A DNA stretch of 64,000 nucleotides, taken from the NCBI GenBank assembly GCA_947630125.1, contig CANRGO010000003.1:1-64000 (forward strand), written 5' to 3'. Within the stretch, counting starts at the first letter, position 1. Each line of letters begins with the position of its first letter. The notes under the pieces are model-generated. The model saw only the letters and a program-made list of their open reading frames with translations, was not told the DNA's origin and did not search any database. The DNA comes from an uncultured Lachnospiraceae bacterium. GTDB lineage: Bacteria > Bacillota > Clostridia > Lachnospirales > Lachnospiraceae. Below, piece by piece: positions 41,362 through 51,848 of the stretch. A program made the position numbers and the translations under genes.

Positions 41362-42348
41362 ATGATTTATAAATGCAATAATTGTGGTGGTAATGTGATC
41401 TATAGTCCTGAAAAAAAGGCGATGCATTGTAGCCATTGTGACAGCCTGGAAAGCCAGAATCCTACACCGCAGAATTCCTTGGAGCAATGTGCGAATTGTG
41501 GGGCCCCATTGAAACTAGAGGAATTTACTTCTGCTTATAAGTGTGAGCATTGTGGTGTTTATTTTATTTTAGATGAAAAAGTAAGTGGAGTGTATTTGCC
41601 ACATCTGATATTACCGTTTCAGGTTTCAAGAGCTGAAGCAAAAGAGAAATTAAAGCAGGAATTTAAAAAACGTATTTTCACACCACTGGCTTTTTTATCA
41701 GAAGCTTCTTTATCAAAAATGGAAGGCTCCTATGTACCATTTTTTTTATATGATTATACGTCACAGGTTGACTTTGAAGGAAAAGGATCTAAGGTTCGTG
41801 TATGGAGAACTGGAAATAAAGAACATACAGAGACAAGTATTTATTCGATCCAAAGAAATATGACCATAGACTTTGATAAAATTCCAGTGGATGCATCCAT
41901 CAAAATGAATGATTCTGTCATGGATTTAATGGAACCTTATCAGTACCAGTCCTTAGAAGCTTTTCAGGAAAAATATATGTCTGGTTTTTTCAGCGAATTT
42001 TACAATAAAACAGCCGAGGAAATGAAAAACAGAGCAATGGATAAAGCGGGCAGGGATTCTGAAACCTTACTGCAGGAAACCATACAAGGGTATTCATCGG
42101 TAACAACGCTACATAAGGATATTCATTTGATGGAAGATAAAATACACTATGCACTGCTTCCAGTTTGGATTTATGACTTTCGTTTTCGCTCAAAAACCTT
42201 TCAATTTCATGTGAATGGGCAAACCGGAAAAGTAATTGGAAAAAGTCCAATCTCCATTTCTAAAGTATTGCTGTATAGTGGAAGTCTTTTTGTCTTTCTG
42301 TTAAGCATTGGATTTTTGATTCGTGGAATTATGGAGGTGTTTTCATGA
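41362..42348 (+). CDS. Zinc-ribbon protein (TFIIB-type-like) with C-terminal TM
   Basis: YKCNNCGGNVIYSPEKKAMHCSHCDS and CANCGAPLKLEEFTSAYKCEHCGVYF. Confidence 0.8.
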   Translation: MIYKCNNCGGNVIYSPEKKAMHCSHCDSLESQNPTPQNSLEQCANCGAPLKLEEFTSAYKCEHCGVYFILDEKVSGVYLPHLILPFQVSRAEAKEKLKQEFKKRIFTPLAFLSEASLSKMEGSYVPFFLYDYTSQVDFEGKGSKVRVWRTGNKEHTETSIYSIQRNMTIDFDKIPVDASIKMNDSVMDLMEPYQYQSLEAFQEKYMSGFFSEFYNKTAEEMKNRAMDKAGRDSETLLQETIQGYSSVTTLHKDIHLMEDKIHYALLPVWIYDFRFRSKTFQFHVNGQTGKVIGKSPISISKVLLYSGSLFVFLLSIGFLIRGIMEVFS

Positions 42349-43217
42349 AACAATATATACATTACTTTCGTTTCTTTCTCATTGTGATTGCAGTTCTTTT
42401 GTTTGTCTTTTTGGGACTTCGTCTTTTGGTAAAAAATGAAGAATTTATAAGAATGAATGATCAGACTCTGACTACAGAACGTGTTTTTGATTATGCAGAT
42501 AAATTAAGTGATGAAGAAGAAAATGCTCTTCGTGAATTGATAAAAGAAACTGAACGAAAGATTGGTTGCGACATTGTACTAGTTACAGAAAATAAATCTT
42601 TGAAAGAGCAGGCAGATAAAGATAGGGGATATGAGGCATACATCGAAGATTATATTATGATTTATGCAGATAATTTTTATGACAATCAAATTTTTGGTTT
42701 TGATAAACCTTATGGTGATGGTGCGATTTTTGTAGATAATTGGTTTCGTGAAGCTGACGGTTACCAGTATTATTGGTTTTCTACTTCGGGAAAGGTGATG
42801 GATCGTTATAGCAATGAAATGATTGAGCACATGAATCAGGTGATTCTAGATGGGTTATCTGTCAGCCCCTATCAGGCATATGAAAATTATGTGAAGCAAT
42901 TGGGGAAAGACATGAGTGCAGGAGCTTTATCAGGCCTTTCTATACCTTCCTATATCATTGTCTTAGTTGCGTTGCTGATAACAGCTATTTATACAGCGGT
43001 ATTTCTTATTCAGAATAATGGAAGAAAAACAACGGTTGCGACAACTTATGTAAATGGTGGAAAGCCAAATCTAAATCAAGTTCAGGATATTTTTCTGACA
43101 AAACATATTACAACAAGAGTGATAGAAACATCATCAGGAGGCGGAAGACAAGGCGGAGGTGGCGGTCACATATCTAGCGGAGGACACTCCCATGGTGGCG
43201 GTGGCGGAAGACGCTAA
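42345..43217 (+). CDS. TPM domain (YgcG-like) membrane protein
   Basis: VFDYADKLSDEEENALRELIKETERKIGCDIVLVTE; Gly/His-rich C-terminus GGGRQGGGGGHISSGGHSHGGGGGRR. Confidence 0.8.
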   Translation: MKQYIHYFRFFLIVIAVLLFVFLGLRLLVKNEEFIRMNDQTLTTERVFDYADKLSDEEENALRELIKETERKIGCDIVLVTENKSLKEQADKDRGYEAYIEDYIMIYADNFYDNQIFGFDKPYGDGAIFVDNWFREADGYQYYWFSTSGKVMDRYSNEMIEHMNQVILDGLSVSPYQAYENYVKQLGKDMSAGALSGLSIPSYIIVLVALLITAIYTAVFLIQNNGRKTTVATTYVNGGKPNLNQVQDIFLTKHITTRVIETSSGGGRQGGGGGHISSGGHSHGGGGGRR

Positions 43218-43235
43218 AGGATAAATAGGCAATAA

Positions 43236-43270
43236 AAAAACAACTCATAATGACGGTTATGAGTTGTTTT
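43236..43270. terminator. Convergent bidirectional terminator
   Basis: aaaaacaactcataa ... ttatgagttgtttt between convergent TPM gene and rpsT. Confidence 0.85.
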
Positions 43271-43287
43271 GTATTATATGGAAATCA

Positions 43288-43551
43288 TTAAGCCATAGCA
43301 TTTACAGCTTTGTTTAAACGAGATACTTTTCTAGAAGCATAGTTTTTGTGATAAACTCCTTTTGAAGTAGCTTTATCAATGATTGAAGTTGCATTTAATA
43401 AAGCAGCTTTAGCAGCTTCTTTATCATTTGCATCAATAGCAACGATAACTTTTTTAACAGCTGTTTTAACAGAAGACTTGATTGCTTTATTTCTATCAGC
43501 TTTTGTTTTATTAACTAAAATTCTCTTTTTCGCAGATTTGATGTTAGCCAA
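43288..43551 (-). CDS. rpsT: 30S ribosomal protein S20
   Basis: ANIKSAKKRILVNKTKADRNKAIKSSVKTAVKKV; TTG start at 43551 (complement) after aggaggtg RBS. Confidence 0.95.
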   Translation of the reverse strand: MANIKSAKKRILVNKTKADRNKAIKSSVKTAVKKVIVAIDANDKEAAKAALLNATSIIDKATSKGVYHKNYASRKVSRLNKAVNAMA

Positions 43552-43594
43552 GACGAACACCTCCTATTTCCTAAAATTGTGATTAAGTTCTTAT

Positions 43595-43630
43595 TTCCTT
43601 GTAAAGCCGGACACGGACGTTTTAAAGGAA
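43595..43630 (-). promoter_or_regulatory. Stem-loop in rpsT 5' leader
   Basis: On (-): ttcctttaaaacgtccgtgtccggctttacaaggaa; TTCCTT/AAGGAA plus UAAA-type inner pairing; a promoter-like TTGACA-17-TATTAT lies upstream. Confidence 0.5.
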
Positions 43631-43829
43631 CATACGCATATTATAATAGTAGATACATTTCGTTATGTCAATAGTTTTTTGCTATTTTCCTTATATTTAT
43701 AAAAGAAATGAAGCTAGAACTTTCTAGACATAGAGCCTTTTTATATGATATACTAACAACGCATAAAAAGACAATAAAAAAACGAGAAAAAAGTATATTT
43801 TTATTTGATAAAAGGAGTATTAACAGGCT

Positions 43830-45641
43830 ATGTCCATTGACCAGAGTAGAATAAGAAATTTTTGTATAGTTGCACACATTGATCACGGCAAATCAACACT
43901 TGCTGATCGTATCATTGAAAAAACAGGATTACTGACACAAAGAGAGATGCAGGCCCAGGTTCTTGATAATATGGATTTGGAAAGAGAACGTGGAATTACA
44001 ATTAAAGCACAGGCAGTCAGAACTGTTTATAAGGCCAAGAACGGGGAAGAGTATGTGTTTAACCTGATTGATACACCGGGCCATGTTGACTTTAACTACG
44101 AGGTAAGTAGAAGCCTTGCAGCCTGTGATGGTGCGATTCTTGTGGTTGATGCCGCCCAAGGAATTGAAGCGCAGACATTAGCCAATGTTTATCTTGCCTT
44201 GGATCATAATTTGGAAGTATTTCCAGTAATTAATAAAATAGATTTGCCCAGTGCAGAACCAGAACGAGTGAAGGAAGAAATTGAAGATGTAATTGGTCTG
44301 GATGCTTCAGACGCTCCTTTGATTTCAGCAAAAAATGGAATTGGAATTGAAGATGTTTTGGAACAAATTGTTGCAAAAATTCCAGCACCAACCGGTAATC
44401 GTGAAAAACCTTTACAGGCATTGATTTTTGATTCATTATATGACTCTTATAAAGGTGTTATTATATTTTGTAGAATCATGGAAGGAACTGTGAAAAAAGG
44501 AACCAAAATCAAAATGATGGCAACAGGAGCAGTTGCGGATGTTGTTGAAGTTGGTTATTTTGGAGCGGGACAATTTTTACAAACAGAACAGTTGGAAGCA
44601 GGAATGGTTGGTTATATCACGGCTTCAATCAAAAATGTGAAAGACACGAATGTGGGAGATACGGTTACATCTGCTCTTAATCCTTGCAGCAAACCTCTTC
44701 CTGGATATAAAAAAGTAAATTCCATGGTTTATTGTGGGCTATATCCTGCAGATGGAGCAAAATATCCTGATTTAAGAGATGCATTAGAAAAACTTCAGCT
44801 AAATGACGCATCCCTTCATTACGAACCAGAGACTTCTATGGCGCTTGGTTTTGGCTTCCGTTGTGGATTTTTAGGTTTACTTCATTTAGAAATCATTCAG
44901 GAGCGACTGGAGAGAGAATATAATTTAGATTTGGTAACCACAGCACCTGGTGTAATTTATAAGGTTTTCAAACATAATGGTGATATGATAGAACTTACAA
45001 ATCCCTCTAATTTACCTGATCCAACAGAAATTGAACATATGGAAGAACCAATTGTAAGTGCAGAAATAATGCTTACTTCGGAATATATAGGGTCGATTAT
45101 GGAGTTGTGTCAAGAACGTAGAGGACGTTATCTTGGCATTGATTACATGGAAAATCGTGCGATTCTTCGTTATGAATTACCATTGAATGAGATTATTTAT
45201 GATTTTTTTGATGCCTTAAAATCAAGGTCAAAGGGATATGCATCCTTTGATTATGAACTTAAGGGATATGAAGTATCAGAGCTTGTAAAACTTGATATCT
45301 TGATTAATCGTGAAACCGTGGATGCACTTTCTTTTATTGTACATAAAGAAACTGCGTATGAACGTGGAAGAAGAATGTGTGAACGATTGAAAGATGAAAT
45401 CCCTAGACATTTGTTTGAGATTCCTATCCAGGCAGCAATTGGAAGTAAGGTAATTTCCAGAGAAACTGTAAAAGCCATGAGAAAAGATGTTTTGGCAAAA
45501 TGTTATGGTGGAGATATTACAAGAAAGAAGAAACTGTTGGAGAAACAGAAAGAAGGAAAGAAGAGAATGCGCCAGGTTGGAAATGTTGAAATTCCACAGG
45601 AAGCGTTCATGAGTGTGTTGAAACTGGATGAAAAAAAATAA
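43830..45641 (+). CDS. lepA: Elongation factor 4
   Basis: [68 protein letters not shown]. Confidence 0.97.
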   Translation: MSIDQSRIRNFCIVAHIDHGKSTLADRIIEKTGLLTQREMQAQVLDNMDLERERGITIKAQAVRTVYKAKNGEEYVFNLIDTPGHVDFNYEVSRSLAACDGAILVVDAAQGIEAQTLANVYLALDHNLEVFPVINKIDLPSAEPERVKEEIEDVIGLDASDAPLISAKNGIGIEDVLEQIVAKIPAPTGNREKPLQALIFDSLYDSYKGVIIFCRIMEGTVKKGTKIKMMATGAVADVVEVGYFGAGQFLQTEQLEAGMVGYITASIKNVKDTNVGDTVTSALNPCSKPLPGYKKVNSMVYCGLYPADGAKYPDLRDALEKLQLNDASLHYEPETSMALGFGFRCGFLGLLHLEIIQERLEREYNLDLVTTAPGVIYKVFKHNGDMIELTNPSNLPDPTEIEHMEEPIVSAEIMLTSEYIGSIMELCQERRGRYLGIDYMENRAILRYELPLNEIIYDFFDALKSRSKGYASFDYELKGYEVSELVKLDILINRETVDALSFIVHKETAYERGRRMCERLKDEIPRHLFEIPIQAAIGSKVISRETVKAMRKDVLAKCYGGDITRKKKLLEKQKEGKKRMRQVGNVEIPQEAFMSVLKLDEKK

Positions 45642-46821
45642 AATGTTAATAGAACAATTGGAAAAGGATACAAGCTGCTGTGAAAAACGGCAGCTTAGTC
45701 TTTATCTGCACATTCCTTTTTGTGTGAAGAAATGTTTATATTGTGATTTTCTATCTTTTGAATCAGACCAGGAACATATAAATCGATATGTGATAACACT
45801 GATCAAAGAAATAGAAAAAAAAGCACTATTGTTTAAGGACTATGAACTGAAAACCATATTTTTTGGTGGTGGAACCCCGTCACTATTAAATGGAAAACAA
45901 CTTTGTCAAATTATGGATGCGGTTAAGATGCATTTTAATGTTCCGATACATTGCGAACATACGGAAATGGAAATCTCCATGGAGATAAATCCGGGAACAG
46001 TTACTAGAGAAAAATTAAGTGCATATTATCAAGCTGGAATCAACCGAATTAGTATTGGACTTCAGTCTGCGAATAATCAAGAATTAAAATTATTAGGTCG
46101 AATCCATACATATGAAGATTTTCAAAAGACCTATCAGATGGCAAGAAGCATTGGTTTTCAAAATGTGAATGTGGATATTATGTCAGCACTTCCAAATCAG
46201 ACGTTAGAACAATATAAGGATACTTTGGAAAAGATATTAAACTTAGAACCAGAGGTGGAGCATATATCTGCGTATAGCTTGATATTGGAGGAAGGAACCT
46301 ATTTTTACGATCATTATGAGTATTTGGATGAAGAAACTGACCGTTCACTTTATGAGTTAACGAAAAATATGTTGTTTGAAAAGGGATATTATCGCTATGA
46401 AATTTCCAATTATGCAAAGACAGGGCATGAGTGCCTGCATAATGAGGTATACTGGAGACGGAAGGAATATTTAGGGTTGGGTCTAGGAGCATCCTCTTTT
46501 CTTGCTGAAAAAAGATTTAAAAATACCAATGATTTAAATCAATATTTAGAGGAAGATTTTAGTAGATATGAAGAGCAGGAGTTAACAAAACAAGAGCAGA
46601 TGGAAGAGTTTATGTTCTTAGGGCTTCGTTTGACTAAGGGGATTTCTCTAAATGAATTTGAGAGTAATTTTAAGGTAAGTTTATATGATGTATATGGAAA
46701 AGAAATCAAACAATTAATGAAAGAGGGTTTGCTGTGCCTAGATGATTATCATCAGCATTTAACCTTAAGCCAAAGAGGCTTTGATCTAAGTAATTATGTG
46801 TTTCGGTATTTTCTGAAATAA
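45628..46821 (+). CDS. hemW: Radical SAM heme chaperone/coproporphyrinogen oxidase-like
   Basis: [21 protein letters not shown] CxxxCxx[23 protein letters not shown]. Confidence 0.93.
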   Translation: MKKNKMLIEQLEKDTSCCEKRQLSLYLHIPFCVKKCLYCDFLSFESDQEHINRYVITLIKEIEKKALLFKDYELKTIFFGGGTPSLLNGKQLCQIMDAVKMHFNVPIHCEHTEMEISMEINPGTVTREKLSAYYQAGINRISIGLQSANNQELKLLGRIHTYEDFQKTYQMARSIGFQNVNVDIMSALPNQTLEQYKDTLEKILNLEPEVEHISAYSLILEEGTYFYDHYEYLDEETDRSLYELTKNMLFEKGYYRYEISNYAKTGHECLHNEVYWRRKEYLGLGLGASSFLAEKRFKNTNDLNQYLEEDFSRYEEQELTKQEQMEEFMFLGLRLTKGISLNEFESNFKVSLYDVYGKEIKQLMKEGLLCLDDYHQHLTLSQRGFDLSNYVFRYFLK

Positions 46822-46895
46822 TATAATTACATTGCTTTTTCGGAAGGTTATTTGTATAATATTACTAGCGTTTTTAATATTGCAGGGGGACAATT

Positions 46896-48050
46896 ATGCT
46901 ATTTGTTAAGTCAGAGAATTTGAAGACAGGTATGAGATTGGCAAGACCAATTTACAATAAAAATGGAGTTATGTTATATGAGCGGAATTCCAAATTAACA
47001 ACACAGGGGATTTCCAGTATTAAGAATTTTGGATTATTAGGAATCTATGTATTAGAACCAGCAGAACCTGTTCCGCCTATGACAGCGGCAGACTTGGAAT
47101 TTGAGCGGTTTCAGACTATGACATCCTTTGCGATAAAAGAAGAACTGTTGAAATTGGTAATGACAAAGAAATCTGGTAAAGTGAAAGACTTGGCTGGAAA
47201 AATAATTCATAGTTATGGGCGACAGGATAAGAAAATTAATTTTGTTCAGAACCTGAGAAGTTTGGAAGATTATACTTTTTTACATACACTAAATGTTTCA
47301 ATTCTTACAGCGCTTATAACACATAAGTTAAATGTTAAATTAGAAGAACAGTTAGAAATTGTAATAACAGCGCTTGTACATGATGTTGGAAAATTGACTG
47401 TTTCAAAGAAAATTCAAGAAAGAGCTGTTTTATCACAACAAGATAAGGAAATGGTCAAAATTGCCGAAGTTAGTGGCTTTGATTTGGTAGGAGAGGCTTT
47501 TGCTGCAAATCCTGGAATTCGAAGAAATTGTATGCAGGCTGAACGAATATTGCGAGATTTTTACCTAGGAAGAAGTTTGGATGCAAAACCAGTTCTGGGT
47601 GCAAAAATTCTTATGGTTGCAGAGACTTTTGATACAATGACGGCAATGCAACTGGACCGTGAACCACAATCAGAGGTTGCAACACTTAAGTTTTTAATGG
47701 ACAATCCAGAAATTTTTGACGAGAGAGTAGTAGATGCTTTGATAAATTCAATTCAGTTTTTAGGAGCGGGTACCAGCGTAGAGCTTAATACTGGAGAAAA
47801 AGCTTTGGTTATTCAAGGAAATGATGAAAATGTTTTAAAACCTGTTGTTCTTTGCTTCAAAAATAATCAAATCATGGATTTGAGTAATGAATTTATATAT
47901 GGAGATATAGAAATTGTTGATATTATGAAGACACTTGATAATCGATATATTATGGATACGAAAACATTACAAAGTTATGGTATTTTGGTTCAAGAAGATT
48001 TTATTCCTGTTGAAGAAGATGAAGAGTACACAATAGGAAAAGACTTTTAA
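46896..48050 (+). CDS. HD-GYP-like protein with degenerate GYP region
   Basis: HTLNVSILTALI...TALVHDVGKLTVSKKI retained; canonical HHE..DGxGYP block not recognisable; KILMVAETFDTMTA. Confidence 0.8.
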   Translation: MLFVKSENLKTGMRLARPIYNKNGVMLYERNSKLTTQGISSIKNFGLLGIYVLEPAEPVPPMTAADLEFERFQTMTSFAIKEELLKLVMTKKSGKVKDLAGKIIHSYGRQDKKINFVQNLRSLEDYTFLHTLNVSILTALITHKLNVKLEEQLEIVITALVHDVGKLTVSKKIQERAVLSQQDKEMVKIAEVSGFDLVGEAFAANPGIRRNCMQAERILRDFYLGRSLDAKPVLGAKILMVAETFDTMTAMQLDREPQSEVATLKFLMDNPEIFDERVVDALINSIQFLGAGTSVELNTGEKALVIQGNDENVLKPVVLCFKNNQIMDLSNEFIYGDIEIVDIMKTLDNRYIMDTKTLQSYGILVQEDFIPVEEDEEYTIGKDF

Positions 48051-48091
48051 CAGAAAAAGTAATCAGTATAATTGGGAAAAGAGGATACAGG

Positions 48092-49144
48092 ATGCTTTCA
48101 ATTGAAGAAGTATTAAGAGTTGCCAAGATGGCAGGGGCTTCTGATGTGCATATTACAGTCGGAATACCACCTAAAATGAGAGTAAATGGAAAATTGATTA
48201 CCATGAATTATCCCAAAATGCTTCCAGCAGATACCCTTGAAGTAATTCTTGAAATCATGACCCCTTCTCAAAGAGACAAGTTCGAAGAACGTGGCGAATA
48301 CGACATGTCATTTTCGATACAAAATTTAGGAAGATATCGAGTGAATGCCTATAAACAAAGAGGTTCAGCTGCCCTTGCTTTTCGTTTGGTTGGAACCATT
48401 GTTCCATCTCCGGAAGAGTTGGGAGTTCCAGAATCAGTCATTGAGTTGTCTCAGAGAAAACGAGGACTTGTACTTGTTACAGGGCCTACAGGAAGTGGTA
48501 AATCAACTACTTTAGCTGCTATTATCGAAAAAATTAATAGTACAAGAGAATCCCATGTTATCACTTTGGAAGATCCAATCGAATATTTACATCAACATAA
48601 AAAATCTATGGTTAATCAAAGAGAAATAGGTCTTGATTCCATGAATTATGCAAATGCACTTAGAGCGGCGCTTCGTGAAGATCCAGATGTAATTTTGGTT
48701 GGTGAAATGAGAGATTTTGAAACAATTAGTGTTGCAATAACAGCTGCAGAAACAGGACATCTCGTGCTTTCGACGTTGCATACGATTGGAGCAGCTAGTA
48801 CTGTGGATCGTGTAATTGATGTGTTTCCGCCTCATCAGCAACAACAAATACGAGTACAGTTAGCCAACGTACTGGAAGCGGTAATATCTCAACAACTAAT
48901 TCCAACCTTTGATGGAACGGAGCGTGTTGCTGCTTTTGAAGTAATGCATAGTAATCATGCTGTTCGTAACCTTATTCGAGAAGGTAAATCTCATCAGCTT
49001 ACTTCAGTTATGCAAACCAATCGTAAACTTGGAATGATTACCATGGATGATGCTATTATGCAATTATATTTAGAACAAAAAATTCAGAGAGATATGGCGG
49101 TTCAGTTTGCGCAGGATCCAGATGGAATGGCTCTGAAAATATAA
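48092..49144 (+). CDS. pilT: PilT family type IV pilus retraction ATPase
   Basis: VTGPTGSGKSTTLAAII, VITLEDPIEYLHQHKKSMVNQREIG, LREDPDVILVGEMRDFETI, HLVLSTLHT. Confidence 0.93.
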   Translation: MLSIEEVLRVAKMAGASDVHITVGIPPKMRVNGKLITMNYPKMLPADTLEVILEIMTPSQRDKFEERGEYDMSFSIQNLGRYRVNAYKQRGSAALAFRLVGTIVPSPEELGVPESVIELSQRKRGLVLVTGPTGSGKSTTLAAIIEKINSTRESHVITLEDPIEYLHQHKKSMVNQREIGLDSMNYANALRAALREDPDVILVGEMRDFETISVAITAAETGHLVLSTLHTIGAASTVDRVIDVFPPHQQQQIRVQLANVLEAVISQQLIPTFDGTERVAAFEVMHSNHAVRNLIREGKSHQLTSVMQTNRKLGMITMDDAIMQLYLEQKIQRDMAVQFAQDPDGMALKI

Positions 49145-49150
49145 AAAAAT

Positions 49151-49171
49151 GCGGTCGGAGTAACCGACCGC
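49151..49171. terminator. Convergent terminator
   Basis: gcggtcgg agtaa ccgaccgc between convergent pilT and the FAD oxidoreductase gene. Confidence 0.8.
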
Positions 49172-49190
49172 AATCTTCTTCCTATTCTTC

Positions 49191-51662
49191 TTAAATAAAC
49201 AAAGACATATCTGATTCTTCTGCATTTGCAAGCATTGCAGCAGCTCCAGCAAAACTCACACCATCTAGTAATTCTTCCATTTGTATTCCCATAACATCCA
49301 TACTCATCGAACATGCAATTAATTCAACACCATTAGCCTGAGCAGTTTGAATGAGTGATTCTAAACTGTCAATATTTTTATTTTGCATAACGGCACGTAT
49401 CATTTTAGCACCCATTCCACCCATATTCATTTTGCTTAAAGATAATTTTTTTGATCCTCTTGGCATCATGAAACCGAACATTTTTGAAATGAAGTTCTTT
49501 TTGATGTTCACTTTTTGGGGATTTCGAAGGATATTTAATCCCCAGAAAGTAAAAAACATCGTTACTTTTCTTCCCATGGCAGCAGCAGCATTTGCAATGA
49601 TGAAGGAAGCAATCGCTTTATCCAAATCGCCCGAAAAAACTATGATATTTTTTCCGTCTTTGGGTGCACAGTTGCCAGATTGCATAGGTTGTAATCCTTT
49701 TTTAATTTGGGCGATGCTAATACCTTTTTTGCTTTCAGAATGTATTAATACATTACCTGTTCTTCTGCAAAAACCTTCTAAATCACTTGCAAAAGCTGGA
49801 TCGGTTGTAGAGATTTCAATAATGTCACCTGTTGTTGCTTCTTGCAAGCAAGAGGATAATTTTACAATTGGACCAGGACATGATAGTCCACAGGCATCAA
49901 GTTTTATGGTTTTTATTTCTTTATTAGACTCATTTGAATCTTCCGGTAATTGTGTTTCTGGATTAAGTCCTTTTTGAGTAGGTTCTGGTCCATGATCACC
50001 ATAGATGGAATTATAAAGTCGATAGCCACCGCTGAGATTGTATACCTGAAAACCGTTTTGCATTAAAATTCGTGCAGCAACATAACCACGAAGACCTACT
50101 TGACAGGTAACATAAACTGTTTTGTTTTTATCCAATTCGTATATTCTGGAACGTATGTGATCCAGTGGGATATTAATAAAACCATTGATATGTCCATTTT
50201 CATACTCTAGGGATGTGCGGATGTCTAGTAAGGTTACACTTTCATCTCGCGGAAGATCTTTTACATCATGCCAGTGAAAATTTTGTACTTTGCCAGTAAT
50301 GATGTTTTGAATCACATATCCTGCCATGTTAACGGGATCTTTTGCTGAACCATAAGGAGGAGCATAGCATAATTCTAAATCACACAAATCTTGAGCAGTC
50401 ATATTGGCGCGAATGGCAGTTGCAAACACATCACAGCGCTTATCGCTACCATCATATCCAACAACCTGTGCACCTAAAATTCTACCGGTATTTTTTTCAA
50501 AAAGCACCTTAATACTCATATTTACTGCTCCAGGATAGTAGCTGGCATGATTGGCAGAGTAGGTAAAGGATTTATCATAATCAAGTCCTAATTGACGTGC
50601 TTTCTTTTCGTTGATTCCAGTGGACGCAACCGTTAGATCAAATACTTTTAAGATGGAAGAACCCTGGGTTTTTTTATAGGTGCTTGGGAGACCGCAAATA
50701 TGATCGGCTGCAATGCGACCTTGTTTGTTAGCAGGTCCAGCTAATGGGATAAAGCCTTTTGTATTGGTAACAAAGTCTGTTATCTCAACAGCATCACCAA
50801 CAGCATAAATATCTGGGAAATTGGTAACCATAGAATCGTCCACGATAATTGAACCACGTTCATTTAATAAGATACCTGCATCTTTAGCCAGTTTGGTATC
50901 TGGTTTCACTCCAATTGCCATAATGAGCATATCGGCTTCTATTTCGCCGCTGTTTAGGGATATTTTTAAGGAAGTATCTAAATCCACAATAGAGCGAACG
51001 GCATTACCAAGAGATAACCGAACTCCTTTGCTTTCGATATGACGATGTACATCGCTAGCCATATCATAATCAATGGGAGCAATAACCTGATCAGCCATTT
51101 CGACTAGAGTAACATGTAGTCCTGCTTCGTGTAAATTTTCAGCCATTTCAACACCAATAAAACCGCCACCAACAACAATAGCGCTTTTTGGTTTTTTATG
51201 CTCGATATATTCTTTGATTCGATAGGTGTCTGGAATATTGCGAAGAGTAAAGACTTTGTCGGATTGAATCCCTTCTATATTGGGTTTAATTGCATCAGCT
51301 CCCATGGATAGAATCAATTTATCATATGTTTCAACATAGGTTTCGTTTTTTTGGATGTTACGTACGCTTACCGTTTTCTTGTCGGGATGAATATCAATTA
51401 CCTCGGATTGGATTCTTACATCAACATTAAATCTAGCCTTAAAACTTTGTGGTGTTTGAAGTGTCAAAGCTGATTTTTCTTTAATTTCACCGCCTATATA
51501 ATAAGGAAGTCCACAATTTGCAAAAGAGATGTATTCTCCCTTTTCAAACATAATAATTTCTGCCTGTTCATCAAGTCTACGTAGTCTTGCGGCTGCAGAA
51601 GCACCACCTGCAACTCCCCCAATAATGAGTACCTTTTGCTTTTCTTTCACATTATCCTCCAT
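49191..51662 (-). CDS. Multidomain CoA-disulfide reductase-like FAD oxidoreductase + rhodanese + TusA + DsrE-like
   Basis: IIGGVAGGASAAARLRRL, SFANCGLPYYIGG; rhodanese VYVTCQVGLRGYVA; TusA LDACGLSCPGPIVKL; C-terminal DsrE/F-like IVFSGDLDKAIASFIIANAAAAMG. Confidence 0.93.
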   Translation of the reverse strand: MEDNVKEKQKVLIIGGVAGGASAAARLRRLDEQAEIIMFEKGEYISFANCGLPYYIGGEIKEKSALTLQTPQSFKARFNVDVRIQSEVIDIHPDKKTVSVRNIQKNETYVETYDKLILSMGADAIKPNIEGIQSDKVFTLRNIPDTYRIKEYIEHKKPKSAIVVGGGFIGVEMAENLHEAGLHVTLVEMADQVIAPIDYDMASDVHRHIESKGVRLSLGNAVRSIVDLDTSLKISLNSGEIEADMLIMAIGVKPDTKLAKDAGILLNERGSIIVDDSMVTNFPDIYAVGDAVEITDFVTNTKGFIPLAGPANKQGRIAADHICGLPSTYKKTQGSSILKVFDLTVASTGINEKKARQLGLDYDKSFTYSANHASYYPGAVNMSIKVLFEKNTGRILGAQVVGYDGSDKRCDVFATAIRANMTAQDLCDLELCYAPPYGSAKDPVNMAGYVIQNIITGKVQNFHWHDVKDLPRDESVTLLDIRTSLEYENGHINGFINIPLDHIRSRIYELDKNKTVYVTCQVGLRGYVAARILMQNGFQVYNLSGGYRLYNSIYGDHGPEPTQKGLNPETQLPEDSNESNKEIKTIKLDACGLSCPGPIVKLSSCLQEATTGDIIEISTTDPAFASDLEGFCRRTGNVLIHSESKKGISIAQIKKGLQPMQSGNCAPKDGKNIIVFSGDLDKAIASFIIANAAAAMGRKVTMFFTFWGLNILRNPQKVNIKKNFISKMFGFMMPRGSKKLSLSKMNMGGMGAKMIRAVMQNKNIDSLESLIQTAQANGVELIACSMSMDVMGIQMEELLDGVSFAGAAAMLANAEESDMSLFI

Positions 51663-51848
51663 TCCGCCGTTTCTGGCCTTTTCATTTCTAGTTTTTAAAA
51701 TAAAAAAACAAATACAGATAATTATAAGGTTTTTTAAACAATCATTCTGTGACTAAGTTACATGAGTTTATAAAATATTTTCGCTAATTTAAGCATATGA
51801 CTTTATGCTGGAAAAAACAACAATAATACAATAAAAAGGAGTTAAATT

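Noticed and set aside
49351-49977. 208 aa + strand ORF opposite the FAD oxidoreductase gene
   Set aside because: Antisense to a clear multidomain protein; no recognisable domain; hydrophobic shadow translation.
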